From: Anaerolineales bacterium
GTDB lineage: Bacteria; Chloroflexota; Anaerolineae; Anaerolineales; Villigracilaceae
Direction of reading: 5' to 3'
DNA length: 6,165 nucleotides
Assembly (NCBI GenBank): GCA_020847355.1
Contig: JADLCG010000170.1
Coordinates: 1-6,165 of the forward strand
Shown: positions 1 to 5,276 of the stretch, piece by piece
Numbering within the stretch: position 1 is the first letter of the stretch
Layout: each line of letters begins with the position of its first letter
Made by a program: the position numbers and the translations under genes
The notes under the pieces: generated by a model
Seen by the model: the letters and a program-made list of their open reading frames with translations, nothing else
What the model was told of the DNA's origin: nothing
Databases searched by the model: none

Positions 1-2
1 CG

Positions 3-371
3 ATTCTCGTCAAGCTTTCGCCCGATCTCGCCGAAGCGGAATTGAACGAAGCCATCGAAGTCATCCTCAACGCGCAGATGGACGGGATCATCGTCACCAA
101 CACCACGCTCGCGCGCGAGGGTTTGCAGTCCATGCATCAGCGTGAAAGCGGCGGGTTGAGCGGCAAACCGCTGGCAGTTAAGAGCGAAGCGGTTTTGCGT
201 CAAACGGTAAAACAAGTCAACGGACGCGTTCCCATCGTCAGCGTCGGCGGAATTATGTCTCCAGATGACGCGAAACGCCGTTTGGATTTGGGCGCAACGC
301 TCATTCAGCTTTACACCGGTCTAGTGTACGGCGGACCCGGCTTAGCGACTGCAATTATCCGCAATTTATAG
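3..371 (+). CDS. pyrD: Dihydroorotate dehydrogenase (quinone, class 2), C-terminal part
   Basis: This FMN enzyme oxidises dihydroorotate to orotate, the fourth step of de novo pyrimidine synthesis; class 2 enzymes pass the electrons to membrane quinones. The reading frame is open from base 3, so the gene is cut by the window edge. The 122 residues visible are the last third of the TIM barrel. Seen motifs, numbered within the fragment: KLSPDL at 4-9, VTNTT at 31-35 (substrate-contacting Asn/Thr), SGGLSG at 49-54, VSVGGI at 79-84 and YTGLVYGGPG at 104-113. The last three form the FMN phosphate-binding loops typical of the family. The class 2 call rests on the overall match of these blocks; the N-terminal membrane-binding helices that would confirm it are outside the window. 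The protein ends normally with no sign of decay. No terminator is evident in the 72 bases to the next gene. Confidence 0.93.
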   Translation: MLVKLSPDLAEAELNEAIEVILNAQMDGIIVTNTTLAREGLQSMHQRESGGLSGKPLAVKSEAVLRQTVKQVNGRVPIVSVGGIMSPDDAKRRLDLGATLIQLYTGLVYGGPGLATAIIRNL

Positions 372-417
372 CCTAAAAATTCTAATAAGATTCTGAAACT
401 TTTTCCTCTGGCAAGTG

Positions 418-426
418 TGGTATATT
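418..426 (+). promoter_or_regulatory. Possible extended -10 promoter for the 444-809 gene
   Basis: TGG followed by TATATT gives a TGn-extended -10 element in the 72-base gap after pyrD. No good -35 is visible at the expected distance (398-403 reads ACTTTT), but extended -10 promoters can do without one. Transcription would start near 433, leaving a leader of about 11 bases that just includes the AAGG Shine-Dalgarno at 433-436. Such a short leader makes the call tentative; readthrough from pyrD is the alternative. Confidence 0.3.
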
Positions 427-443
427 CCCGCCAAGGTAAAACT

Positions 444-809
444 ATGGAAGAAAAAATCACGATTATTGAAGGTCCGCCCCCCGTTTTTGAGCACGTCAAC
501 GACGGCTGGGCAATGGGCTTGAACGAAAGCCCGCATCTCTCGATCCCCGCGCTCACCCGCCTGCGCACATTCAACGGGCCCGCGCTGGTGGAACGGTGTT
601 ACAACGCTTGGCGCAAAAAAACATCCATTCATTTGCATTACCGCAACGAAATGGGTCTGGAACAAACCGCCCCCATCCTCGCCGTCCGCAATGTGGATAC
701 CGATGAAGGTCACGTTTTGCTTTTATGGGTTTATCTCGATAGCGAAAAAGTGGAATTTGAAATGGACGCGGGCGAAGACGATTTTTCAGACGACTTCCCC
801 GAAGAATAG
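444..809 (+). CDS. Conserved-looking hypothetical protein with acidic C-terminal tail
   Basis: I do not recognise this 121-residue protein. The start at ATG 444 is preferred because AAGG at 433-436 lies 7 bases upstream; an in-frame GTG at 417 would overlap the putative promoter. There is no signal peptide or membrane segment, so it is probably cytoplasmic. Residues 1-75 are mixed polar sequence with a proline cluster (GPPP at 10-13) and an aromatic/basic stretch (RCYNAWRKK at 51-59). Residues 76-107 look like alternating beta strands (ILAVRNV, HVLLLWVYL, KVEFEMD). Residues 108-121 are a strongly acidic tail rich in Asp and Glu. It sits 72 bases after pyrD and is closed by its own strong terminator, so it is either monocistronic or the end of the pyrD transcript. 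No function is assigned. Confidence 0.75.
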   Translation: MEEKITIIEGPPPVFEHVNDGWAMGLNESPHLSIPALTRLRTFNGPALVERCYNAWRKKTSIHLHYRNEMGLEQTAPILAVRNVDTDEGHVLLLWVYLDSEKVEFEMDAGEDDFSDDFPEE

Positions 810-817
810 AAAGGATC

Positions 818-856
818 AGTGACAGTCACTTGCCGCAAGTGGCTGTCGCTTTTTTT
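818..856 (+). terminator. Strong intrinsic terminator after the 444-809 gene
   Basis: The arms 818-832 and 836-850 pair over 15 bp, with two G-U wobbles and a CCG loop, and a run of T follows directly (850-856). It lies 8 bases after the stop codon at 807-809. Unusually, the T-run ends 3 bases before the ATG of the next gene, so the hairpin occupies the whole region where that gene's leader and ribosome binding site should be. Confidence 0.9.
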
Positions 857-863
857 ATTATGA
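819..863 (+). other. Possible 14-codon leader ORF through the terminator hairpin
   Basis: A GTG at 819 follows a good AAAGGA at 810-815, although the 3-base spacing is shorter than ideal. It opens a 14-codon frame, VTVTCRKWLSLFLL, that reads through the terminator stem and T-run. It stops at TGA 861-863, overlapping the ATG of the crotonase gene as ATGA. This arrangement would allow translational coupling, but an ORF this short can arise by chance. Confidence 0.2.
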
Positions 864-1630
864 CTCAAACGCTTCTTTCCGAACTCAAAGCTGGCGCGGC
901 GATTCTGACGCTGAACCGCCCCGAACGCGCCAACGCCTTCAACTTTGAAATGACCCAGGCATTGATCAACGCCCTTGCCCAAGCGGAAAATGATTCCCAG
1001 ACGCATTGTATCCTCATTCGCGGCGCGGATAAAATCTTCAGCGCCGGGCAGGATATTCGTGAAATTCAGCAGGGCGAGAATATCTCTTACCGCGAGCATT
1101 TAGAAAAAACCTATAATGCCTTAATTCTGAAAATCCGCAATTTAGATAAACCGGTGATCGCGGCAGTGCGCGGCGCGTGCGCCGGCGCGGCGTTTGGAGT
1201 TGCTCTCGCGTGCGATTTACGCATCGCGCATTCCAGCGCTTATTTCGTGGTGGGCTTTAGCGGCATTGGCTTGGCTCCCGATTCTGGCGTTTCTTTATTT
1301 TTGCCAAAATACATTGGCTTGGGGCGGGCGCAGGAATATTTTTATTCCAACCAGCCAATTGCGGCTGGCTTGGCGTATCAATGGGGGTTGGTCAATCGAG
1401 TGGGCGGGTGGGATTATCAGCGTTTGATTATGCAAATCGCGCAGGAACTGGCTGAGGGTCCGCATGAGGCGTTTGCTTTGGGCAAGCGGGCTTTCAATCA
1501 GGCAATTCTGCCTAATTTAGCCGAAGCGCTGGCGAGCGAAGCCATCCTGCAAGAAGAAGCTGGAAAAACTGCCAATCATCGCGAAGGCGTGCAAGCCTTT
1601 TTAGAGAAACGCAAGCCGAAATTTAGTTAG
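860..1630 (+). CDS. Enoyl-CoA hydratase/isomerase family protein, PaaG-like
   Basis: This 256-residue crotonase-superfamily protein acts on acyl-CoA thioesters in the cytoplasm. Seen: FSAGQD at 60-65 and RGACAGAAFG at 104-113, the two stretches that build the oxyanion hole; ACDLRIA at 117-123; PDSG at 140-143; and GLVNRV at 176-181. Classical hydratases use two glutamates. Here the first position (in FSGIG, 133-137) is glycine, while a Glu (E159) remains near the second. D141 in PDSG matches the catalytic Asp of PaaG-type isomerases, so double-bond or ring-epoxide isomerisation is as likely as hydration; the substrate cannot be inferred. No other phenylacetate or beta-oxidation genes are nearby. 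ATG 860 fits the family N-terminus, but the space upstream is filled by the terminator hairpin and there is no usual ribosome binding site. In-frame TTG 830 and GTG 839 lie inside the hairpin and are less likely starts. Confidence 0.88.
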   Translation: MTQTLLSELKAGAAILTLNRPERANAFNFEMTQALINALAQAENDSQTHCILIRGADKIFSAGQDIREIQQGENISYREHLEKTYNALILKIRNLDKPVIAAVRGACAGAAFGVALACDLRIAHSSAYFVVGFSGIGLAPDSGVSLFLPKYIGLGRAQEYFYSNQPIAAGLAYQWGLVNRVGGWDYQRLIMQIAQELAEGPHEAFALGKRAFNQAILPNLAEALASEAILQEEAGKTANHREGVQAFLEKRKPKFS

Positions 1631-1693
1631 CGTATCTTTTCCCTACCCAAATGGGTTATATCAAACGCGCAAAAACCGTCACTTCTTGTCATA

Positions 1694-1722
1694 TTGACGC
1701 AAATCGGGTTTTCGTGTACAGT
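1694..1722 (+). promoter_or_regulatory. Sigma-70-type promoter upstream of gdhA
   Basis: TTGACG (1694-1699), a 17-base spacer and TACAGT (1717-1722) are close to consensus with optimal spacing. Transcription would start near 1729, giving a leader of about 119 bases before the gdhA ATG. That leader contains a possible short ORF and a terminator-like hairpin. Confidence 0.72.
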
Positions 1723-1752
1723 TTAGCTACATTCAGGTTTTAGGAAAAAATA

Positions 1753-1779
1753 ATGAAACTATGGAATGACATTGTTTAG
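1753..1779 (+). CDS. Possible leader peptide MKLWNDIV
   Basis: ATG 1753 is preceded by AGGA (1742-1745) at a 7-base spacing. It opens an 8-codon frame ending at TAG 1777-1779. The stop lies 8 bases before the first arm of the hairpin at 1788, so a ribosome paused at the stop would cover that arm. The placement between a good promoter and a terminator-like stem is what one expects of an attenuation leader. The peptide has no run of a single regulatory amino acid, and its size makes chance occurrence quite possible. Confidence 0.35.
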   Translation: MKLWNDIV

Positions 1780-1787
1780 ATTTATAG

Positions 1788-1820
1788 CGGGCGCCCTTCC
1801 GGGGCGTCCGTTTATATTTT
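1788..1820 (+). terminator. Terminator-like hairpin in the gdhA leader (possible attenuator)
   Basis: The arms 1788-1796 and 1802-1810 form a 9-bp GC-rich stem with one G-U pair and the loop TTCCG. The T-rich stretch TTTATATTTT (1811-1820) follows. The T-tract is interrupted by A, so termination may be partial. It lies downstream of the promoter and upstream of the gdhA ribosome binding site, so it either attenuates gdhA, ends a short leader RNA of roughly 90 bases, or is a late terminator for the crotonase gene. Confidence 0.6.
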
Positions 1821-1847
1821 ATTAAAATAGCTAGTGAGGAGATAATT

Positions 1848-3146
1848 ATGTCTGGACCGATTAATGCTTTTGAGATGGCGCAAAAACAGTTCGACGCGGT
1901 TGCGAAACAACTCAAACTAGATTCTGGCGTGGCGGAAACGCTCCGCTGGCCCATGCGCGAATATTCCTTCCGTATTCCGGTGCGCATGGAAGACGGCTCG
2001 CTGAAAGTTTTTCAGGGATTTCGCGTGCAACACAACGACGCGCGCGGACCCAATAAAGGCGGCATTCGTTTTCATCCCGCTGAAACGCTGGATACCGTGC
2101 GCGCTTTAGCCACATGGATGACGTGGAAGTGCGCGGTGGCGGATATTCCACTGGGCGGCGGAAAAGGCGGCGTGATCGTTGACCCTTCGACATTGACGGT
2201 GAATGAAAAGGAAGCGGTTTGCCGCGGCTGGGTACGCGCCATGTGGAAGAATATCGGTCCGCGCAACGATGTACCCGCGCCAGACGTTGGCACGACCCCG
2301 CAAATGATGGGCTGGATGATGGATGAATATTCACACTTGGTCGGTCAATACACGCCGGGCGTATTCACGGGCAAACCGGTTGGCGGCGGCGGCTCGCTGG
2401 GGCGCACCGAAGCCACCGGCTTCGGCGTGGTTTACAACATCCGCGAGGCGATGAAGCATTTGAAAATGGATCCGAAGAAATCTGTCGCTTCGGTGCAAGG
2501 TTTTGGAAACGTGGCGCAATATGCGGCGATTGGTTTCATTGAAATTTTAGGCGGCACAGTGGAATGCGTCTCCTGTTATGACCGCCACAGCAAAAAGGCT
2601 TATACCTACAGTAAGAAAGGCGGCATTGACCCGCACTTCCTGATTTCGATTGTGGATGAATATGGCACGATTGACAAAGCCAAAGCGCAAGATTCCGGCT
2701 ATGCCGTGGAAGAAGGCGACGCCTGGATTTCCAAAGAGGTGGATGTGTTAATCCCCGCCGCGCTGGAAGGTCAAATCAATGCGGATACCGCGCCGCGCAT
2801 CTCCAAACGAGTCAAGTTGATCGCCGAAGGCGCAAACGGACCCACCACGCCCGAAGCTGACGAAATCATCAAGAAAAATAAAATTTTCGACATCCCCGAT
2901 TTTCTCTGCAACTCCGGCGGCGTGACCACATCCTATTTTGAGCAGGTTCAAAACGACATGAACTTCTACTGGTCGAAAGCTGAAGTGCTGGAGAAACTCG
3001 ATCAAAAAATAACCTCCGCTTTCAACAGCGTGCTGGAGCGCAGCGAGAAAGAAAAAATCTACATGCGCGATTCAGCGTATATGGTCGCCATTGATCGCGT
3101 GGTCAAGGCGATGGAACTGCGCGGCTGGCTCACGGGAAATGCGTAG
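1848..3146 (+). CDS. gdhA: Glutamate dehydrogenase (Glu/Leu/Phe/Val family)
   Basis: It interconverts glutamate and 2-oxoglutarate plus ammonia with NAD(P), linking nitrogen and carbon metabolism in the cytoplasm. The length of 432 residues is normal for the hexameric family. ATG 1848 follows GAGGAG (1836-1841) at a 6-base spacing, an excellent ribosome binding site. The N-terminal catalytic domain carries GPNKGGIRFH (67-76, with K70 for the substrate gamma-carboxylate), WMTWKCAV (90-97, K94), PLGGGKGG (101-108, catalytic K106) and PAPDVGT (143-149, catalytic D146). The nucleotide domain begins near TEATGFGVV (187-195) with the Rossmann glycines QGFGNVA (217-223). EGANGPTTPEAD (327-338) and NSGGVTTSYFEQVQN (355-369) are conserved C-terminal blocks. 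All catalytic residues are present. Cofactor preference is not decided here. The gene has its own promoter and leader and is closed by the terminator at 3162-3203, so it is probably monocistronic. Confidence 0.97.
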   Translation: MSGPINAFEMAQKQFDAVAKQLKLDSGVAETLRWPMREYSFRIPVRMEDGSLKVFQGFRVQHNDARGPNKGGIRFHPAETLDTVRALATWMTWKCAVADIPLGGGKGGVIVDPSTLTVNEKEAVCRGWVRAMWKNIGPRNDVPAPDVGTTPQMMGWMMDEYSHLVGQYTPGVFTGKPVGGGGSLGRTEATGFGVVYNIREAMKHLKMDPKKSVASVQGFGNVAQYAAIGFIEILGGTVECVSCYDRHSKKAYTYSKKGGIDPHFLISIVDEYGTIDKAKAQDSGYAVEEGDAWISKEVDVLIPAALEGQINADTAPRISKRVKLIAEGANGPTTPEADEIIKKNKIFDIPDFLCNSGGVTTSYFEQVQNDMNFYWSKAEVLEKLDQKITSAFNSVLERSEKEKIYMRDSAYMVAIDRVVKAMELRGWLTGNA

Positions 3147-3161
3147 TTAGTAAATTGGCAG

Positions 3162-3203
3162 AATCAAAAGAGGATGCGTTTATAACGCATCCTCTTTTTG
3201 ATT
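3162..3203. terminator. Bidirectional terminator between gdhA and the - strand array
   Basis: The arms 3162-3180 and 3184-3203 pair almost perfectly around a TAT loop, with a single extra A in one arm. The stem is rich in A on one side and T on the other, so both strands end with a T-run. It lies 15 bases after the gdhA stop codon and is the only clear terminator downstream of the convergent - strand genes. Confidence 0.92.
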
Positions 3204-3212
3204 TACGTTTTT

Positions 3213-3323
3213 CAAGCGCCTTGGGTTTACGCTCCGCTTCATCCGCCGCGTCAATGCGATTTGCCTTGTAAATTATCAATTGGTTGTACCTTCTTCGTAA
3301 ACCTGAAAAATCTATGGCGCTTG
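3213..3323. repeat. Split inverted repeat flanking the end of module C
   Basis: CAAGCGCC (3213-3220) and GGTTTACG (3224-3231) are the exact reverse complements, in matching order, of GGCGCTTG (3316-3323) and CGTAAACC (3296-3303). The gaps between the paired blocks differ (3 versus 12 bases). The right-hand blocks are the module stop region and its conserved 3' flank, so the left-hand blocks may be an inverted remnant of the same flank. Chance is not excluded. Confidence 0.4.
3233..3260 (-). pseudogene. Relic of a fourth module (hinge fragment)
   Basis: These 28 bases match 3847-3874 in module C with two differences. On the - strand they read NRIDAADEAE, against DRIDAADDAE in the hinge of module C. 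The flanks do not match the rest of the module. The fragment begins about 17 bases after the CCAATTG that ends the module C 3' flank, just as module B begins shortly after the CCAATTG that follows module A. It is best read as the remnant of a further downstream copy. Confidence 0.6.
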
Positions 3324-3946
3324 TCCTGTCATGCTCCAGGTCATAATACCAAGATAAAGATTTGATAACGGTCCATTAATTAAGGACACGCTGTCGTTTG
3401 AAGCGTCTAAATTTCCGCCGCCGTACATATAAAGACCGATTGTATCTTCCCGCCTCCAAATTTGAATGCTGTTTTGATTTTGATAGGCGCGGTCTAGCTC
3501 GCCTTGGATTGCATTCATACAGCTTGATTCGTAAACTCCCCAGCCGGTCCCTGCGATAGCGCCGACAATTCCGCCGGTCAAACTTCCTGGTAGACCATTA
3601 AGTAGATACCCTGAGATGATTCCCGCCGCAACTGAAACAACTTCCGCTACGATAAATATACTTACTTGCGCCGCTGTATTGAAATTGCTCAAAGCGGCGT
3701 ATTGCTCAGGAGTTAATGGAGGAATTTCGATCATACTATTTTGCCTATTGTCGTCGGAGTTGATGTTTTTGTTGTTGATAAGAGCGAACGATGGTCTATC
3801 TGACCCGGTTTCCCGCCCCGCCAGCACGGACTGGACGCGGTTGTATTCCGCATCATCCGCCGCGTCTATGCGATCCATTTTATCTTCCATATAATCATTG
3901 CGGTTATCCTGCGCGGCGAGACGCGCGGCTTGCTGTTGTGCTTCCA
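3277..3946 (-). repeat. Direct repeat copy 2: coil end, C-terminal domain and 3' flank (module C)
   Basis: This stretch is highly similar to 4646-5276. Similarity starts inside the coiled-coil codons (EAQQQAAR), runs through the whole C-terminal domain and continues about 35 bases past the stop codon to CCAATTG. Length differs because of two coding indels, one in the hinge and one between the hydrophobic segments. Confidence 0.9.
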
Positions 3947-3956
3947 CATAACCCAC
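3312..3956 (-). CDS. Module C: N-terminally truncated paralogue with A-type C-terminal domain
   Basis: Function is unknown. From the GTG at 3956 it encodes 214 residues; a second in-frame GTG at 3947 is equally possible, and neither has a convincing ribosome binding site. Residues 5-35 match the end of the module A coil and hinge, joining abruptly at EAQQQAAR. Residues 36-50 are a longer, different hinge (AEYNRVQSVLAGR). NMIEIPPL-like sequence near 76 leads into a conserved domain containing two hydrophobic glycine-rich stretches around residues 92-134, the block GWGVYESSCMNAIQGELDRAY, MYGGGN, and the ending SMTGQAP. These are nearly identical to module A apart from an insertion (IISGYLLNGLPGSLTGG). 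The frame is intact with no internal stop. It begins 10 bases after the module B stop, so it could be co-transcribed. It may be an expressed short protein or a silent cassette. Confidence 0.6.
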   Translation of the reverse strand: MGYVEAQQQAARLAAQDNRNDYMEDKMDRIDAADDAEYNRVQSVLAGRETGSDRPSFALINNKNINSDDNRQNSMIEIPPLTPEQYAALSNFNTAAQVSIFIVAEVVSVAAGIISGYLLNGLPGSLTGGIVGAIAGTGWGVYESSCMNAIQGELDRAYQNQNSIQIWRREDTIGLYMYGGGNLDASNDSVSLINGPLSNLYLGIMTWSMTGQAP

Positions 3957-3966
3957 GATAATAAAT

Positions 3967-4602
3967 TTAAGGTACTTTTCCAGTTAATAAATACGTGGTA
4001 ACAGCAACATACGAAGCAGATAAAGGTCCATTCGCAACCGTATAGCTATCTCCGCCTCCATAAACATTAAATTTCCAGCCTTCACGCCAGACTTGTACGC
4101 TACCAGACTGGGAATAGGCTTTATCAAATTCCTCTTGGACTGATGCAATACAATTCGCTTCATAAGCCCCCCACATAACACCTCCCACTGCTCCAAGTGC
4201 GGCAATGCTGGGATTCTTGGTCAAGATAAGCCCCGTCAATGCCCCTGCCGTGGCGGTAATACCATAAGTTGCAACTTGCGCCGCGATGTTCCAATTTTTG
4301 AGATTTGAATTTTGAGTAGAACTCAAAGGCGGGATGGTTACGCCATTAGGCAGGTCTTCTGAAAACTCTCTTCGAAAATGGGATGAAAAAAATAGCGGAA
4401 TCCTAGAGTCGTTTTTTGTTGACATGCTAACCTGTTCTCCTGCACGATAGGCTTGGTTGTGTTTTGCTTGTTGCTGGCGTGCGGCTTGCTGTTGGGCTTC
4501 CAGTTGATCGCGTCGGCGGCGCTGATTCTCGGCTTTTTGCTCTTCCCTTTCGCGGCGCTGGCGTTCCTCCTTGCGGATGCGCGCCCACTCGGCGAGCGTC
4601 AT
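3967..4602 (-). CDS. Module B: truncated paralogue with divergent C-terminal domain
   Basis: Function is unknown. ATG 4602 gives 211 residues; TTG 4608 is an alternative, and an in-frame TAA at 4632-4630 rules out a longer protein. Homology to module A begins just before the start, at codons for WAAAVLGM, so the N-terminal 85 residues of A are missing. Residues 1-42 form an Arg/Glu/Gln-rich coiled coil identical to A except for one E to K change. Beyond residue 43 the sequence is different: a polar linker with no match to A, then a domain aligning only weakly with A. Shared landmarks are IPPL near 90, WNIAAQV at 104-110, a glycine-rich hydrophobic pair (111-148), GAYEANCIASVQEEFDKAY (145-163), VWRE (171-174), YGGG (181-184), NGPLS (191-195) and the ending LLTGKVP. 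No clear ribosome binding site is visible. It could be translated poorly, or serve as a donor of sequence for module A. Confidence 0.62.
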   Translation of the reverse strand: MTLAEWARIRKEERQRREREEQKAENQRRRRDQLEAQQQAARQQQAKHNQAYRAGEQVSMSTKNDSRIPLFFSSHFRREFSEDLPNGVTIPPLSSTQNSNLKNWNIAAQVATYGITATAGALTGLILTKNPSIAALGAVGGVMWGAYEANCIASVQEEFDKAYSQSGSVQVWREGWKFNVYGGGDSYTVANGPLSASYVAVTTYLLTGKVP

Positions 4603-4624
4603 CCCCAATACTGCCGCTGCCCAG
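4481..4624 (-). repeat. Direct repeat of the coiled-coil segment (module B copy)
   Basis: It matches 5255-5397 in module A. Over the 126 gap-free bases 4481-4606 I count eight differences. Six are silent single changes, and two fall in one codon (Glu to Lys). The left boundary on the - strand is just upstream of the module B start; similarity stops abruptly after the QQQAAR codons. Confidence 0.88.
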
Positions 4625-4645
4625 ACGGTTTATTTTCTGATCTGT

Positions 4646-5276
4646 CAATTGGTTTATATTCTTTTCGCAAACCTAAAAACGATCTACGGCGCTTGTCCTG
4701 TCATGCTCCAGGTCATAATGCCAAGATAAAGATTTGACAACGGCCCATTAATTAAGGAAACGCTATCGTTTGAAGCATCCAAATTTCCGCCGCCGTACAT
4801 ATAAAGACCGATTGTATCTTCCTGCCTCCAAATTTGAATGCCGTTTTGATCTTGATAAGCTCGGTCTAACTCGCCTTGGATTGCATTCATACAACTTGAT
4901 TCGTAAACTCCCCAGCCGATCCCTGCAATAGCGCCGATAAACGCGCCAGCCAAACCTCCAAATAAATATCCCGCCGCAACTGAAACAACTTCCGCTGCAA
5001 TAAATATACTTACCTGCGCCGCTGTATTAAAATTGCTCAGAGCGGCGTACTGTTCAGCAGTTAATGGGGGGATTTCAATCATATTATTTTGCCTATTGTC
5101 GTCGGAGTTGGTGTTTTTGTTGTTGATAAGAGCGAACGATGGTTTATCTGACCCGGTTTCCTGTCTTGTCTCCCATTGGAGGTTATCCGCCGCGTCTATG
5201 CGATCCGTTTTATCTTCCATATAATCATTGCGATTATCCTGCGCGGCGAGACGCGCGGCTTGCTGTTGGGCTTCCA
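4646..5276 (-). repeat. Direct repeat copy 1: coil end, C-terminal domain and 3' flank (module A)
   Basis: This is the partner of 3277-3946. The shared 3' flank past the stop (AGGTTT, then CCAATTG) shows that the duplication included non-coding sequence, and CCAATTG marks its far boundary in both copies. Confidence 0.9.

Noticed and set aside
1645..1656. Small palindrome ACCCA-AA-TGGGT after the crotonase stop codon
   Set aside because: A 5-bp stem with a 2-base loop is too weak, and no T-run follows, so it is not a terminator.
1912..2334. Open - strand frames inside gdhA, including 2072-2293 and 2748-3005
   Set aside because: They lie opposite a well-conserved enzyme gene and show no family motifs; they are shadow frames caused by codon bias.
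3616..3894. Long + strand open frames opposite the - strand modules (also at 5033-5224, 5139-5426, 5176-5496 and 5351-5668)
   Set aside because: They are antisense to the modules, have no ribosome binding sites, and the equivalent frames are not preserved between repeat copies.
4643..4648. A perfect TTGACA hexamer on the - strand just upstream of module B
   Set aside because: No -10-like sequence lies 15-19 bases downstream (the region reads GTCTGGGCAG), so a promoter for module B is not supported.
3233..5210. Recurrent ATCCGCCGCGTC-ATGCGAT segment (three copies) considered as a CRISPR or integrase repeat
   Set aside because: The copies are irregularly spaced, lie inside coding modules at the same hinge position and differ as coding paralogues do; there are no spacers.
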